Positions 19,101 through 28,071 of a stretch of 64,000 bases of DNA are shown piece after piece. Numbering within the stretch: the first letter of the stretch is position 1; every line of letters starts with the position of its first letter. The notes under the pieces were generated by a model. That model had not been told where the DNA came from. It was given only the letters and a program-made list of their open reading frames with translations, and made no database searches. Origin of the DNA: Mycetocola_B reblochoni (lineage in GTDB: Bacteria; Actinomycetota; Actinomycetes; Actinomycetales; Microbacteriaceae); NCBI RefSeq assembly GCF_003667525.1, contig NZ_RCUW01000007.1:62001-126000 (forward strand), written 5' to 3'. The position numbers and the translations under genes were made by a program.

Positions 19101-21040
19101 GCGACCGGCCGGAAGAGGGTCTCGGCATGGTGCGCGAGGAAGAAGGAGAGCGACCCGCGGGTGACACCGACGCCCTTCGGTGTGCCGGTCGATCCCGAGG
19201 TGTAGATCACCGAGGCGAGCGCGTCGGACGCGGGCGACGGGAACACCGAGTCCTCCGACGCCGCGGGCAGACCGGCCGTCCCGCCCCCGTCGAGCACGAG
19301 CGCACGCGGATGCGCGGCGGCCGGCGACCCCTCGATCGTGACGACGAGCCGTGGATCCGCATGCCGGAGCACGTAGGCGATCCGCTCCTCCGGGTAGGCG
19401 AGATCGATCGGCGCGACGGCCCCGCCGGCCTCGAGCACCGCAAAGATCGCGACGATCAGGTCGATGCCGCGCGGCATCGCGAGAGCCACGACGTCGTCGC
19501 TGCCGATGCCCCGCGAGACGAGCACCGCCGCGAGCGATCGCACCCGTGCGTGCAGGTGGGCGAAGGACACCTCATCGTCGGATGCGCGGATCGCGATCGC
19601 CTCCGGAGCGGCCGCGACCGCACGGGCGAGCGCCGCCGAGATGTCGACGATCGGATACCCGCCCTCCGGCAGGGGCTCGGAACCCGAGGCGCCGCCGTCA
19701 CCGATGGCGAGCGCGGCCGAACGACCGAGCGGCTGCGCGGGCTCGGCGGCGATCCGGAAGAGGAAGCCGGCGTATCTTCTCGCGATCGCGTCCGCGTCCG
19801 CCGCGGAGTACGCATCGGGGTTCACCTCGAGATGGAGACGGACTCCACCGTCCGCCGTCGGCGTGATCGTGAGATCGATGTCATCGACGGGACCTGCGGC
19901 CACCGTGGCGATCGTGCCCTCGGCACCCGCGAAATCGAGCATCGGGGTGTAGGGCTTGATGTTCACCCCGGGCCCCCGGAGCAGCGACGGGATACCGCGC
20001 TCCTGTGCGAGCGCCTCCCCGCGGATCCGCTGGGCGCGCCGGAGCACGCCGAGGTCACGGCATACGCGCAGGGCGACGGTGCAGAGGGTGTCCGTGGGAT
20101 CGACCCGCACCGGAAGGGGGAGGACGGTCACGGACATCGACGGGGTCCGCGCCGCACCGGGCGTCGCTCGCGCCGCGAAGGGCACACCGAGCACGAGACG
20201 GCGGACGCCGGTCGCTCTCCCGGCGAAGGCCGCGAAGGCGGCGACGTTCACGTCCGCCCAGGTGAGGCGCCGGTCCGCGGCCACGACGGCAGCGAGGGCA
20301 TCCGCGGTCTCCGCGGGAAGCGGCACCTCGACCGCGTGGGCCCGACGCACTCCCGGCGCGGAGATTCCCGACACCGTCGCAACGTCCGCGGCATCCATGA
20401 TGCCCGCCTCCTCGAGCAGCGTACGCACGGACGCCCGATCGGCCTCCGCAGCGGCCGACTCCGCGTACGCCTGCTCCTCGGCGCGCAGCGACGCGGCCCG
20501 GCCGAAGTCGGGGCCCCGCCCACCGGCTCCCACGAGCACCCGATAGCGCTCGGCCACCCGGTGCGCCACGAGAGATATCGAGTAGCCGTCGAGAAGGGCG
20601 TGGTGCGAACGGAAGAGCCACACGACGTGATCCGCAGCGGTTCGCACCACGACCTGCCCGGTCATCGACTCCGCGTCCAGCCCTCCGCGCCCGCGCGCCA
20701 GCTCCTGTATGAACAGCTCTTCCGCTGCGGCCGTCGGGTCGGGACGGTCCGAGACATCATGCATGTCGATGCGTACCGGGGCATCGACCTGCACCCGACG
20801 GGGATGCCCCTCCGCATCGCGCACGATCCGGTCCCTCAGCGCGTCGGTCTCCATAATGGCGGCGCGGATCGCCTCCGCCAGCAGCCCCGTCGACACGTCA
20901 CCGACGATGTCCACCCGATCTGCGACCACGAACACGTCGGAGTCCGGATCCAGGAGCTGTGCGTCGACGATGCTGCGTGCGGCGGCACTCAGCACGCCGT
21001 CGTCACCGTCGAACAGGGAAACAGGGGAGGTCGTGATCAT
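10121..21040 (-). CDS. NRPS1: C-A-T-E-C-A-T-C-A(Gly)-T
   Basis: A 3639-residue three-module synthetase that starts the peptide. The first C domain (HHALLDG near residue 147) is placed to accept 2,3-DHB from the aryl carrier protein. Module 1 has A (about 460-960), T (GGDSI near 1005) and an epimerization domain (about 1055-1490, HHFVVDG, LLNYLGRFG), so residue 1 should be D. Module 2 has C (HHLVIDG near 1670), A (about 1980-2470) and T (GGHSL near 2527). Module 3 has C (HHIAVDE near 2715, Glu where Gly is usual), A (about 3015-3520) and T (GGDSI near 3565). A3 reads D-I-L-Q-L-G-V-V-W-K, the glycine code. By eye A1 reads D-S-E-D-I-G-F-V-D-K and A2 D-T-I-D-L-G-L-V-D-K; I assign neither, though the acidic positions suggest basic or hydroxylated substrates. 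There is no terminal release domain; the chain passes to NRPS2. Confidence 0.94.
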   Translation of the reverse strand: MITTSPVSLFDGDDGVLSAAARSIVDAQLLDPDSDVFVVADRVDIVGDVSTGLLAEAIRAAIMETDALRDRIVRDAEGHPRRVQVDAPVRIDMHDVSDRPDPTAAAEELFIQELARGRGGLDAESMTGQVVVRTAADHVVWLFRSHHALLDGYSISLVAHRVAERYRVLVGAGGRGPDFGRAASLRAEEQAYAESAAAEADRASVRTLLEEAGIMDAADVATVSGISAPGVRRAHAVEVPLPAETADALAAVVAADRRLTWADVNVAAFAAFAGRATGVRRLVLGVPFAARATPGAARTPSMSVTVLPLPVRVDPTDTLCTVALRVCRDLGVLRRAQRIRGEALAQERGIPSLLRGPGVNIKPYTPMLDFAGAEGTIATVAAGPVDDIDLTITPTADGGVRLHLEVNPDAYSAADADAIARRYAGFLFRIAAEPAQPLGRSAALAIGDGGASGSEPLPEGGYPIVDISAALARAVAAAPEAIAIRASDDEVSFAHLHARVRSLAAVLVSRGIGSDDVVALAMPRGIDLIVAIFAVLEAGGAVAPIDLAYPEERIAYVLRHADPRLVVTIEGSPAAAHPRALVLDGGGTAGLPAASEDSVFPSPASDALASVIYTSGSTGTPKGVGVTRGSLSFFLAHHAETLFRPVAARAGRRLRAAHTASFAFDSSWEQVLWLLLGHELIVFDEDDRRDAREIVEAVDRLHIDTLDVTPTFASALVDAGLLETAHTPVLLLIGGEAASPELWRRLAAAPLAAYNFYGPTEATVDALGAVVEGLEPRIGRALAGTDALVLDAALHSVPVGVAGELALAGPHLARGYLGMAGLTAARFVADPRGGGGRIYLTGDIVRVEEDGLLSTCGRRDDQVKVRGHRVELGEVRSALASLPHVARAEAIVRGVGASARLFAYAVSVEVAEPTVTDGILDAEALLCALRSMLPDHLVPHGIVVLPELPQTAHGKLDVAALPDPVRTRSAGVAPANDRERAVCRAIGDVLGLDTVPADADVIVLGGDSISVITITAKLRQAGWVTRPRELFAARTAQGLAPLLRPLDTPGGAPVRPATAATGPVPLPPVARALRALAPSLGVVRDYAQSIELRVAGADAAGVTAALAGLLSRHPVLSLVVREQPDKTWRAEIPAASAPIPLLEGADAGELHSRLRDALDPTAGRMVAAGLVPVDGVLVLVAHHFVVDGVSWRILIDELGRLLDGHPLPAGPESVWRHRAQALEERRLDAAEESHWRGIAARSCAVFPHPIPGPAASTAVRVWRGTDPRVAAAVLDRIPLMLDARPDAVLVGALAVALQDWAEAEGTLLVEWETHGREPLDDGEELTDGIGWFTTEFPVAVDLPARGAAESERLTRAVRAVRQARAEVPHDGYGADAVADRAVPGVLLNYLGRFGDTTPATDEKTSGAVLRGERPFTVHHPDRLRLGHAIEVAVFVAPGDRGLEVEWTVAPALADTLPTLLEAWDRALEGFADLADRLSAPEAAPAATLIPAEAALPGLVPRMIERVEAERGALRDIAPLTALQEGLLFHALRDGDEDVYATVTTIPLEDPRGDDAEPLELERIAQAVRTVVRAHPQLGAAFVVDLAERPVQLVPRLADVDVTLHEDDPEEGDREGRVTALAARAEKTVAALVDAELARTSDVSRPPLVHAHVVRSGRSAAVLVLAAHHLVIDGWSTPLLIERVVAAAAGETVADGWADLRRTLVAQEAVDPTPARHAWAAHLAGLDGPTLLAPAAQPDQGGADDEAGRANGTRTIEVPLDPRAGERLLVAAQTAGLTAGVVVVGAWAHVAGRAAGRTDVVVGMTTAGRATAVEGVDRVVGLLSVTVPVRLRMRPEVPFSAHLADLQQQRAGLHDHEALPLSDIESLVGVGTLFDTLVVVENYPSPVAAGEGRLRVGEVQAAGGTHYAVGITVLPGEGLRIALEHDVARIPEKRAVALAAEFALVLARLSDDLDAAPATLPVKDGEQVLVGPEPERTPPDDGGASAVLASFRAAVASEPHAVALRFRDRALRAADLADIAGGIQAALERAGAGPEHIVALAVPRSVEAVAAIIATLSAGAAYLPIDVSSPHERVRDVLAEARPTLMIAPRASVAAALAADAGIVILDPAEIPPATLQPRSVHGSAAAYVIFTSGSTGRPKGVVLTRDALDTHFDGLRSGRQAELVARLTAEEGRGRIVAVHSASFAFDTSLIQLHWLFAGHELILLDDDERRDPALFADRARGADVIDVAPVLAEQLVGEGLFDGDRPLPEVLLGGEAVSTALWSAMRERSAATRTLNLYGPTEATVDALGAIVAESAEPLIGTPVPGASAVVLDAWLRPVAVGTRGELYLEGGQLARGYLGRSDLTASRFVAAPGGARRYRTGDLVRVDGAGRVEYHGRLDDQVKVAGNRIELGEVEAALRSLDGVSQAAAALDAEGPVGARLLAVVTVSDGATPTSTRLREGLAALLPAAAVPARIAVTDAIPVTVSGKVDRAAVRALALASPGEDPTRRIIAPTTAQEHALVAAVAAVIGGADVSMDDDFFALGGHSLTALRVLGAMRRAGYALSVRDILQERVLHRIAARAKASTTAPADATPAETPEAGAIPVSAAQRRLLFLAELEGPTATYTVPVSYDLPTGVSAAQLQRAWEALVAHHAVLRTVYRRTDGGFDAEVLAHPPMSFAVVDVDGDGGLDGGLEVAVAREEEHVFDVFAAPPVRAALLRSSEGDVLVIAAHHIAVDETSFRVIREDLSALLAGRAPAATVPFGAFAAAEATSEAVAVERWRERLRGIPVELDLPTDRPRPEKAGYRAETVAVPVPPKMVAALDAFATAQGATRLMVLQAAVASLFRALGAGTDIVLGTPATTRDARFERTVGYLVNTLPLRIDVAGDATFSALVERARDALLDALDDVGVPFEEIVDACAPRRSLARHPLFQTMVTVEEQEAGALDLPAGPAVERPGLVDAARFDLAIRYRDPEDARDSGDADGALTIVAAAELFDRATAERLALRLVTWIDRLLADPTAPVCALDARLPDEPARIPEEDERYRVTPVLDALTARALETPSAVALRGDGETWDYATLLGRAAGIAGALRARGIGPEDRVAVAVGRTPVLLAALIGVLAAGAAYVPLDVDYPDARLRLMLDDADPVLVLVDESTHGAGRGRSELSVHAVAPVSGGVYAAAGVVRGAPAPAESAAYVIYTSGSTGRPKGVIVSRSALDAFLSHERSVLALTAVDRLLAVTTVSFDIAALELFVPLLSGAAVVIASREEVRDPDRLAALARREACTVVQATPSLWRPLLEEQPEAWGAVTALVGGEAVPADLARGLRSACRAARVVYGPTEATVWAMGAMLGGDAPDASVPIGRPFAGVGAVVLDDALRRVPHGVAGELYLAGPQLARGYRDRPDLTAGRFVADPTGEPGARMYRTGDLVRREASGTLRFLRRIDDQVKVDGHRLELGEIESALRGVEGVHRAAAVVRTDSSGRARLLGYVTPEQGITLDGAVVRDAVAATVPLASVPRIVTVLDAIPLTLNGKIDRGALPDPVAVVASGRGPENDAERAVVEAVAEILERSRVSPEEAFFELGGDSISSIRLVALVRARGFTITPGQVFAHERLAGLAAAAVPVGETGPTAPRGARRTRARLAPRDLSSIERLLEETP

Positions 21041-21113
21041 CGCGGTCTTCTCTTCCTCGGGGCGTCCTTGTCATGGGCGGTCCCCGGACGGGGTCGGGCT
21101 TGCGGGACGGAGG

Positions 21114-21932
21114 TCAGTCCTCGTCGTCCTCGTCGAGGTGCTCGTGCGTATCGGCGATGCCGCGCTTCCAATACCCGGTGATCGACGAATGGTGCTTGGT
21201 AAGGCCCAGCTCGTCGCGCACCCAGCGCCGGAGAGGCTTGATAGCCCCGGCTTCGCCGGCGAGCCAGACGAAGACCCGCGAACCCTCGGGGATCTCCACG
21301 GCGAGCGCACCGCGGATCAGGTTGTCGGTCGCGGCACCGCCCCCGTGCAGCCAGGTCACCGAGACGCCCTCCGGTGCATCCAGCGACTGCTCCGACCTCG
21401 GGCCCTCGACCTCGACGACGACCGCACCTGATCGGGAGCGCGGGCTCTCCTCCAGCCAGCGGGCGACGGCGGGCAGTGCCGTCTCATCGGCGACGAGCAC
21501 GTAGAAGTCGTAGTCGTCGCTCACCCGGTATCCCCCGGGCGGACCGGCGATGTGCGCCCTGTCTCCCGGCTGCGCGTCTCGCGCCCAGTCCGAGGCGAGT
21601 CCGCTCGCGTGCACGACGAAGTCGATGTCGATCTCCTGTGCGTCCGGTCGGTGAGCACGCACAGTGTACTCGCGGCTCGTGGGGATCGGTCGGGGCCAGA
21701 TGAGGTCATCGCCGTCGGGCAGGGGCAGTCGCAGCTCCCCCGTGTCGGGTTCGGGGAAGATGAGTTTCACGTGCTCGTCGAAGATCGCGCTCTCGAACCC
21801 CGCCGCTCCCTCGCCGCCGAACGTGAGCCGGATCATCGTGTCCGACAGGCGGGTCGTGCGCACGACCTCGACCTCGCGGACCCGCACCGGGAAGTCGACG
21901 TACTCGACCGGGGCAGGTGCGATCGCGGTCAT
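21114..21932 (-). CDS. Siderophore-interacting protein, FAD/NAD(P)H ferric-siderophore reductase
   Basis: 272 residues of the SIP/ViuB family, cytoplasmic flavoproteins that reduce ferric siderophores to release iron. The FAD-binding domain has the SREYTVRAHR stretch (RxYTxR motif) and an HASGLASDWA segment; the C-terminal half has the reductase fold with LVADETALPA and WLAGEAGAIKPLRR. The ATG at 21932 overlaps the MbtH stop as ATGA and is preferred to the open upstream frame. A 73-bp gap separates its stop from the start of NRPS1. The gene sits inside the biosynthetic operon, so iron release is co-expressed with synthesis. Confidence 0.92.
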   Translation of the reverse strand: MTAIAPAPVEYVDFPVRVREVEVVRTTRLSDTMIRLTFGGEGAAGFESAIFDEHVKLIFPEPDTGELRLPLPDGDDLIWPRPIPTSREYTVRAHRPDAQEIDIDFVVHASGLASDWARDAQPGDRAHIAGPPGGYRVSDDYDFYVLVADETALPAVARWLEESPRSRSGAVVVEVEGPRSEQSLDAPEGVSVTWLHGGGAATDNLIRGALAVEIPEGSRVFVWLAGEAGAIKPLRRWVRDELGLTKHHSSITGYWKRGIADTHEHLDEDDED

Positions 21933-22156
21933 CGTGCCGTCTCCGCTGCCATCGCCTCGCGCAGCGAGCGCGGGCGCAGGTCGGTCCACGTAGTCTCGAT
22001 GAACTCGAGGGTGGCCGACCGGTCGGCCGGGCCGAAGACGATCCGCCAGCCGGAGGGGACCTCGGCGAACTCGGGCCACAGAGAGTACTGCTCCTCGTCG
22101 TTCACGAGTGCGAGGAAGACTCCGTCTTCATCGTCGAAAGGGTTGGTGCTCATCAT
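21929..22156 (-). CDS. mbtH: MbtH-like protein
   Basis: 75 residues of the MbtH family, small proteins that bind NRPS adenylation domains and support their folding and activity. Family hallmarks are NPFDDEDG near the start, the NDEEQYSLWP core, PSGW, and W-x-DLRPRSL at the end. The two ATG codons at 22156 and 22153 are adjacent; the aryl carrier stop lies between them, so translation is coupled. It probably serves one or more of the five A domains in NRPS1 and NRPS2. Confidence 0.95.
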   Translation of the reverse strand: MMSTNPFDDEDGVFLALVNDEEQYSLWPEFAEVPSGWRIVFGPADRSATLEFIETTWTDLRPRSLREAMAAETAR

Positions 22157-22407
22157 TCGCCTTCCTGGTGTGCGGGGTGTGCCGAGGCGAGTGCCGCGGC
22201 GAGGATCTCGAGGGTGGTTCCGCCGACGACGTCGGCATACTCGATCGCGCCGCCGGCGTCGCGCACGGCGGTGAGGAGTCCGATCACGCGGACAGAGTCG
22301 AGCCCGTAGTCACGGAGGTCCTCGTCTCCCCCGACGTCGGTGAGATCGTCCGGGACGACGGCGGCGGCGAGTGCGCGGGCGCGCTCGAGGGCTTCAGACG
22401 GCGACAT
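22153..22407 (-). CDS. Free-standing aryl carrier protein
   Basis: An 84-residue acyl carrier-type protein. The phosphopantetheine site is DYGLDSVRVIG, with Ser at about residue 38; GLDSVR is the form found in aryl carrier domains such as that of EntB. The isochorismatase in this cluster lacks the carrier domain EntB has at its C-terminus, so this separate protein most likely takes DHB from the DHB-AMP ligase and presents it to the first C domain of NRPS1. The ATG at 22407 has AGGAAAGGAAC upstream and overlaps the end of the monooxygenase gene by 14 bp. Confidence 0.88.
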   Translation of the reverse strand: MSPSEALERARALAAAVVPDDLTDVGGDEDLRDYGLDSVRVIGLLTAVRDAGGAIEYADVVGGTTLEILAAALASAHPAHQEGE

Positions 22408-23754
22408 GTGTTCCTTTCCTGTCGTCGGCGGTCTCTCCCGCCGACCTGTCGTGGGATCGGTGGCTCCGTCCGACGGCGGCCACCAGGGCATCCGCGATCT
22501 CCCCCGCGCGCACGGCCGTCGTCGACAGGAGCGTCGAAGTCAGACCGTGCTGGTGCTCGCCCTGACCCACGAGCACCAGGCGCGCCGTGCCGGGTTCGGT
22601 GAGGGCGGCCGAGTGATCGCGGCGGAGGACCGGGCGGCCCGCGTCATCGCGACGGAGGAGACCGGCGTCGTCTTGCAGCAGCTCTGCGGTGTCGAAGGGA
22701 CGGTAGCCGGTGCCGAACACCACAGCATCGACGTCGAGCAGAGTTCGGGAGCCGTCGAGTTCCGAGTGGATCGTCGCCTGCACTCCCGACGGCTCCTCCT
22801 GCAGGGCGACGAGTCGACTGACCCGATGCAGCACCAGACGCTCCCGGCCGAGCCACGCATCGCCGTACATCCGGTCGAAGAACGCGCGGATCACCGCGGT
22901 GCTGGCGACGCCGTTGTTGGCGTTCCTGTGCAGGGCATCGAGACGGGTGCGCACGGCGTCCGGGGCATCGAAGAGCAGGTCGACCGAGTCCGGGTCGAAG
23001 ATCCGGTTCACCAGCGGCCCCTGGTCGCTCGGCGCGACGCCGAACTGCGAGGAGACGAGGTGCACAGCGGCCTCGGGGAACCGATCGGAAAGGTCGAGCG
23101 CGACTTCCATCGCGCTCTGCCCCGTTCCGACGACGGCGAGTCGTCGCGGAGCACGCAGCTCCCCCACCCGGTGCACGTGGTCCGCCGAGTGCCACACCCG
23201 TCGTCCGGGGAGGACACTTGCCGGGAACCGCGGCCGGAGTCCCGCGGCGACGATGACGCTGCGGGCGCGAACGGTGTGCACGTCGTCAGACGAGGTCACG
23301 AGCACGTCGAAGGCCTCGACCTCACCGTCGATCCGGATCGGCGTCACGCGCTCGACGCGGGATCCGTAGCGGACGACATCGGCGAAGGCCTCCGCCACCC
23401 AGCGCAGGTATGCGGCGAACTCGATCCTCAGGGGCTCGGCGCACCCGCGGTTCGTGAAGTCAACCAGACGCTGCCGCTCGTGCAGGAAGGCGACGAACGA
23501 GTAGGGCGAGACCGGATTGCGGAACGTGACCAGGTCCTTCAGGAACGAGATCTGCATGCTCGCGTCTTCGAGGAGCATTCCCGGATGCCAGGTCGGCTCC
23601 TCCTGCGCCTCGAAGAACACCGCGTCCAGCGGCCTGCCCTCCTGCGCGTGTTCCCGGAGCGCGATCGCGATCGCCAGGTTCGCCGGACCGAATCCGATGC
23701 CGACGACATCCACCGTCTCGGGGACGTTCTCGGCGCCCTCCGTCATCGCGGCGT

Positions 23755-23758
<4 letters not shown>
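22394..23758 (-). CDS. L-ornithine N5- (or lysine N6-) monooxygenase
   Basis: 454 residues of the SidA/PvdA/IucD family, which hydroxylates the side-chain amine of ornithine or lysine using FAD and NADPH. Motifs seen: FAD site VGIGFGPANLAIA near the N-terminus, the substrate-region FLKDLVTFRNPVSPYSF, the NADPH site VVGTGQSAMEVAL, and VVFGTGYRPF. The last module of NRPS2 has an ornithine code, so N5-hydroxyornithine for a hydroxamate ligand is the likely product. No formyl- or acetyltransferase is visible in the window, so the hydroxylamine may be closed into a ring or left free. The start is GTG at 23758, overlapping the ligase stop as GTGA; an ATG four codons later is possible. Confidence 0.92.
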
Positions 23759-25403
<1,645 letters not shown>

Positions 25404-25407
<4 letters not shown>

Positions 25408-26573
25408 GCGACACCCGCCAGGGAGCGACGACGCACCGGCGTGACGGCGGCGAGAGCACGGAGGGCGGAGCCGAGCTTCGCCGCGGTCTCGCGGTGCTCC
25501 GCGACCGGATCGGACCCGGCGACGATTCCGGCCCCGGCATGCAGGCGGGCGGTCGTTCCGGAGACATGGATACCCCGCAGCGCCAGCGCCCACTCGCCAT
25601 CGCCGGACGAGTCCATCCACCCCACGAGGCCGGCGTACAGTCCGCGGTCCTCCGGCTCGAGGATGCGGATGAGGTCGCGCGCGGCGGCCGTCGGCGTTCC
25701 GCACACGGCGGGGGTCGGATGCACGGCTGCGGCCACCTCGAGCACGGTGGTCCCCGGGATGAGCTCGCCCTCGATCGGCGTGCCCAGGTGCCACAGACGC
25801 GGTGTCTCGACGATCACCGGTTCCGCGGGGACGGCGAGCGTCGGTGCGAAGGGGCGCAGTCGCTCGGCGAGGGCCGAGACCAGAACCGCGTGTTCGTGCC
25901 GATCCTTCGCGGAAGACGTGAGCGCCGCGCGCGCGGCGTCATCGGCGCGCGGATCGTCGTGGCGGGCGGCGGTCCCCGCCAGAGGGAGGGAACGCAACCG
26001 CGTGCCCTCGACCGCGGCGATGAGTTCGGGCGAGGCCCCGACGAGCACACCGCCCTCGTCGTCCGGCACGTGATACGCGTACGCGGCCGGGTTCTGCCCG
26101 GCGAAGGCCCGGAAAAGCGCAGGGGTGTCGATCGGATCACCGGCCTCGAGGTGCATCGTGCGGGCGAGGACCACCTTCGTCACGATGCCGGCCTCGATGG
26201 CGCGCAACGCGGCTCCCACCGCGACCCGGTAGCCGGGGTCGTCCGGCGGGATGACGGCAGCGGCCCTCTGGGCGGGTTCGGACGATGCGCCGACGATCGG
26301 CCCCACCGGGGATCCGTCGGTCTCCCCCGCCTCCGGGAAGACCTCGACCACGTGTTCCGGCACGATGATGTGCGCCGGCTGCGAGGGGTCGAACGGGATC
26401 GCGCCCAGAGCGATCCGACGCACGCCGTCTTCCGCCTCCGCCCGGCGCAGCATCGAGAGAACCGCGTCGGCGAGGCCGGGTCCGGCCGCCTGCTCCCGCG
26501 CCAGCACCGCGCGACGGCCGGTACCGTGCCACCGTCGACGACCATGGAAGATGACGTCATCCGATCCGTACAT
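25404..26573 (-). CDS. dhbC: Isochorismate synthase
   Basis: 389 residues of the chorismate-utilizing family, converting chorismate to isochorismate, the first step to 2,3-DHB. Signatures seen: VLVGASPELI, LPLAGTAAR, SSAKDRHEH, HPTPAVCGTP, LYAGLVGWMD and AGAGIVAGSDP with the trailing E-x-E-type region of the active site. The ATG at 26573 is chosen over a GTG five codons earlier because GAGGAGAGAG lies just before it. It follows the DHB dehydrogenase gene after 61 bp that include a perfect hairpin. Confidence 0.94.
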
Positions 26574-26607
26574 GTTCTCTCTCCTCACACTGCCTGCGGG
26601 TTCGTCC

Positions 26608-26632
26608 GGGATCCCGGGACATCCGGGATCCC
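26608..26632 (-). promoter_or_regulatory. Perfect hairpin between DHB dehydrogenase and isochorismate synthase
   Basis: GGGATCCCGG and CCGGGATCCC form a 10-bp perfect stem around a 5-nt loop in one of the few untranslated gaps of the operon. No T-run follows on the minus strand, so full termination is unlikely. It could slow or process the transcript. Function is not shown. Confidence 0.4.
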
Positions 26633-26634
26633 GC

Positions 26635-27417
26635 TCAGCACGCCGTCGCCCCGCCGTCGACGGTCAGCGTCTGCATCGTGATGTGGCGGGCGTCCTCCGA
26701 CACGAGGAAGGCCACGGCGGCGGCGATGTCCTCGGGGTCGGCGACGCGTCCGAGCGGGATGCCGTTCCGGAAGCGCGCGGCGTCGCCCGTGATCGCGGCC
26801 GCCACGGCCTGCGCCGTGCGATCATCGCTCCCGGGGATCCCCTCTGCTGCGGTCGCTGCCGCGGGGGTCGCGGACGCCCGCCGCTGCCCGGCCGCGACGA
26901 GCATGGCCGTGCGTGTGCTCCCCGGAGCCACGACGTTGCATCGCACCCCGTCTGCGGCGAGCTCGAGCCCCAATCCGATCGTGTACTGCGCGACGGCCGC
27001 CTTGGAGGCGCCATAGCCGACCATGCCCGCACGTGCGGTCGCGGCGGCGTTCGAGGAGACGGTCACGATCGACCCCTGTCCTCGCCTTGCCATCCGCGCC
27101 CCGACTGCTCTGGACACCGTGGCCACGCCTAGCACGTTCACGGCGAGCATGTCGGTGAGATCCTCCGGGTCTCCTTCCAGGGCGGATCCTGTCCGCAGGA
27201 TCCCCGCGGCGTTGACGAGCACGTCGATGTCCGCCTGCGTCTTCTCGATCTCGGCGACGACGCCCTCGATCGCGGCGCGGTCGGTGACATCGATCATGAA
27301 GTCCGCACCCGGATCACGGTCCAATCCGACGACCGCCCGTCCGTCGCGGCGGAGTCGGGCCACCACCGCGGCGCCGATGCCTCCCGCCGCCCCGGTCACC
27401 AGTGCGACCGTGCTCAT
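26635..27417 (-). CDS. dhbA: 2,3-dihydro-2,3-dihydroxybenzoate dehydrogenase
   Basis: 260 residues of the short-chain dehydrogenase family. The NAD site TGAAGGIG is at residues 8-15, NAAG is present, and the catalytic Ser and Tyr-x-x-x-Lys are seen as VSSNAA and YGASKAA. The C-terminus has the usual FLVSEDARHITMQTL-type segment before DGG. With the synthase and isochorismatase beside it, oxidation of 2,3-dihydro-2,3-DHB to 2,3-DHB is the clear role. The ATG at 27417 overlaps the isochorismatase stop as ATGA; the open frame continues further upstream but through that gene. Confidence 0.94.
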   Translation of the reverse strand: MSTVALVTGAAGGIGAAVVARLRRDGRAVVGLDRDPGADFMIDVTDRAAIEGVVAEIEKTQADIDVLVNAAGILRTGSALEGDPEDLTDMLAVNVLGVATVSRAVGARMARRGQGSIVTVSSNAAATARAGMVGYGASKAAVAQYTIGLGLELAADGVRCNVVAPGSTRTAMLVAAGQRRASATPAAATAAEGIPGSDDRTAQAVAAAITGDAARFRNGIPLGRVADPEDIAAAVAFLVSEDARHITMQTLTVDGGATAC

Positions 27418-28070
27418 CTTCCGACTCCTGGAGCGCCCGGGGCGAGAGCGGCGAGAGCCGTGTCGGTGTCGAGCACGCGCGCGCACCGATTGGCCGCGTA
27501 GTCCAGCGCGAAGAGGTGATCCTCGCGAGAGAAGTCCGCGACGGCGTCGGCGACGAGAAACGGGCGGATGTCGTTCATGAACGCGTCGGCAGCGGTGAGC
27601 AGGCATCCGATGTGCGCGTAGACGCCGACGATCACGAGCTGATCCCGATCCCGGGCCGCGAGGGTCTCGCGCAGGGGCGTCCGGATGAACGCGTTGTACC
27701 GCCATTTCGTGAGGATCGTGTCGCCCGCGACCGGCCGCAGCTCGTCGACGATCGCGGCGCTCTCCTCGTCCTGCAGACCCGGACCCCAGAACTCGGACAG
27801 GAGCCCGCGATCGACGGGGTCCTGTCCGGCCGGCTGCGCGGTGTAGATCACCGGCACGCCGGCAGCCCGCGCCGCGTCGAGCAGACGGGCGATGTGGCCG
27901 ATCGCCAGACCGACGGGGCCGTCGGCTTCCGCGAAGGCGTCGACGAAGTACTGCTGCATGTCGTGCACGAGGATCGCGCTGCGGGTCGGATCGAGCGTCC
28001 AGTCGACACGGCCTTCCGGGTGCTCGTCGACACCCGGAACGTCATAGGTCGCGATACGGGGAAGCCCCAT
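27414..28070 (-). CDS. dhbB: Isochorismatase without aryl carrier domain
   Basis: 218 residues of the cysteine-hydrolase-like isochorismatase family (ILVHDMQQYFVDAF with the catalytic Asp, LTKWRYNAF, VGVYAHIGCLLTAADAFMNDI). It hydrolyses isochorismate to 2,3-dihydro-2,3-DHB and pyruvate. EntB and DhbB proteins are about 285-310 residues with a C-terminal carrier domain; this one stops after the hydrolase fold, and a separate carrier is encoded at 22153-22407. The ATG at 28070 follows GGGAGAAG. It begins 2 bp after the binding-protein stop, so it joins the uptake genes to the biosynthetic genes. Confidence 0.93.
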   Translation of the reverse strand: MGLPRIATYDVPGVDEHPEGRVDWTLDPTRSAILVHDMQQYFVDAFAEADGPVGLAIGHIARLLDAARAAGVPVIYTAQPAGQDPVDRGLLSEFWGPGLQDEESAAIVDELRPVAGDTILTKWRYNAFIRTPLRETLAARDRDQLVIVGVYAHIGCLLTAADAFMNDIRPFLVADAVADFSREDHLFALDYAANRCARVLDTDTALAALAPGAPGVGR

Positions 28071-28071
28071 G

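Noticed and set aside
17099..21181. Plus-strand open frame of 1360 codons opposite NRPS1, and similar long frames opposite NRPS2 (2844-5264, 5502-8675)
   Set aside because: They are antisense shadows of high-GC NRPS coding sequence. Their products are rich in Arg, Gly and His with no domains, while the minus strand encodes clear C, A, T and E motifs.
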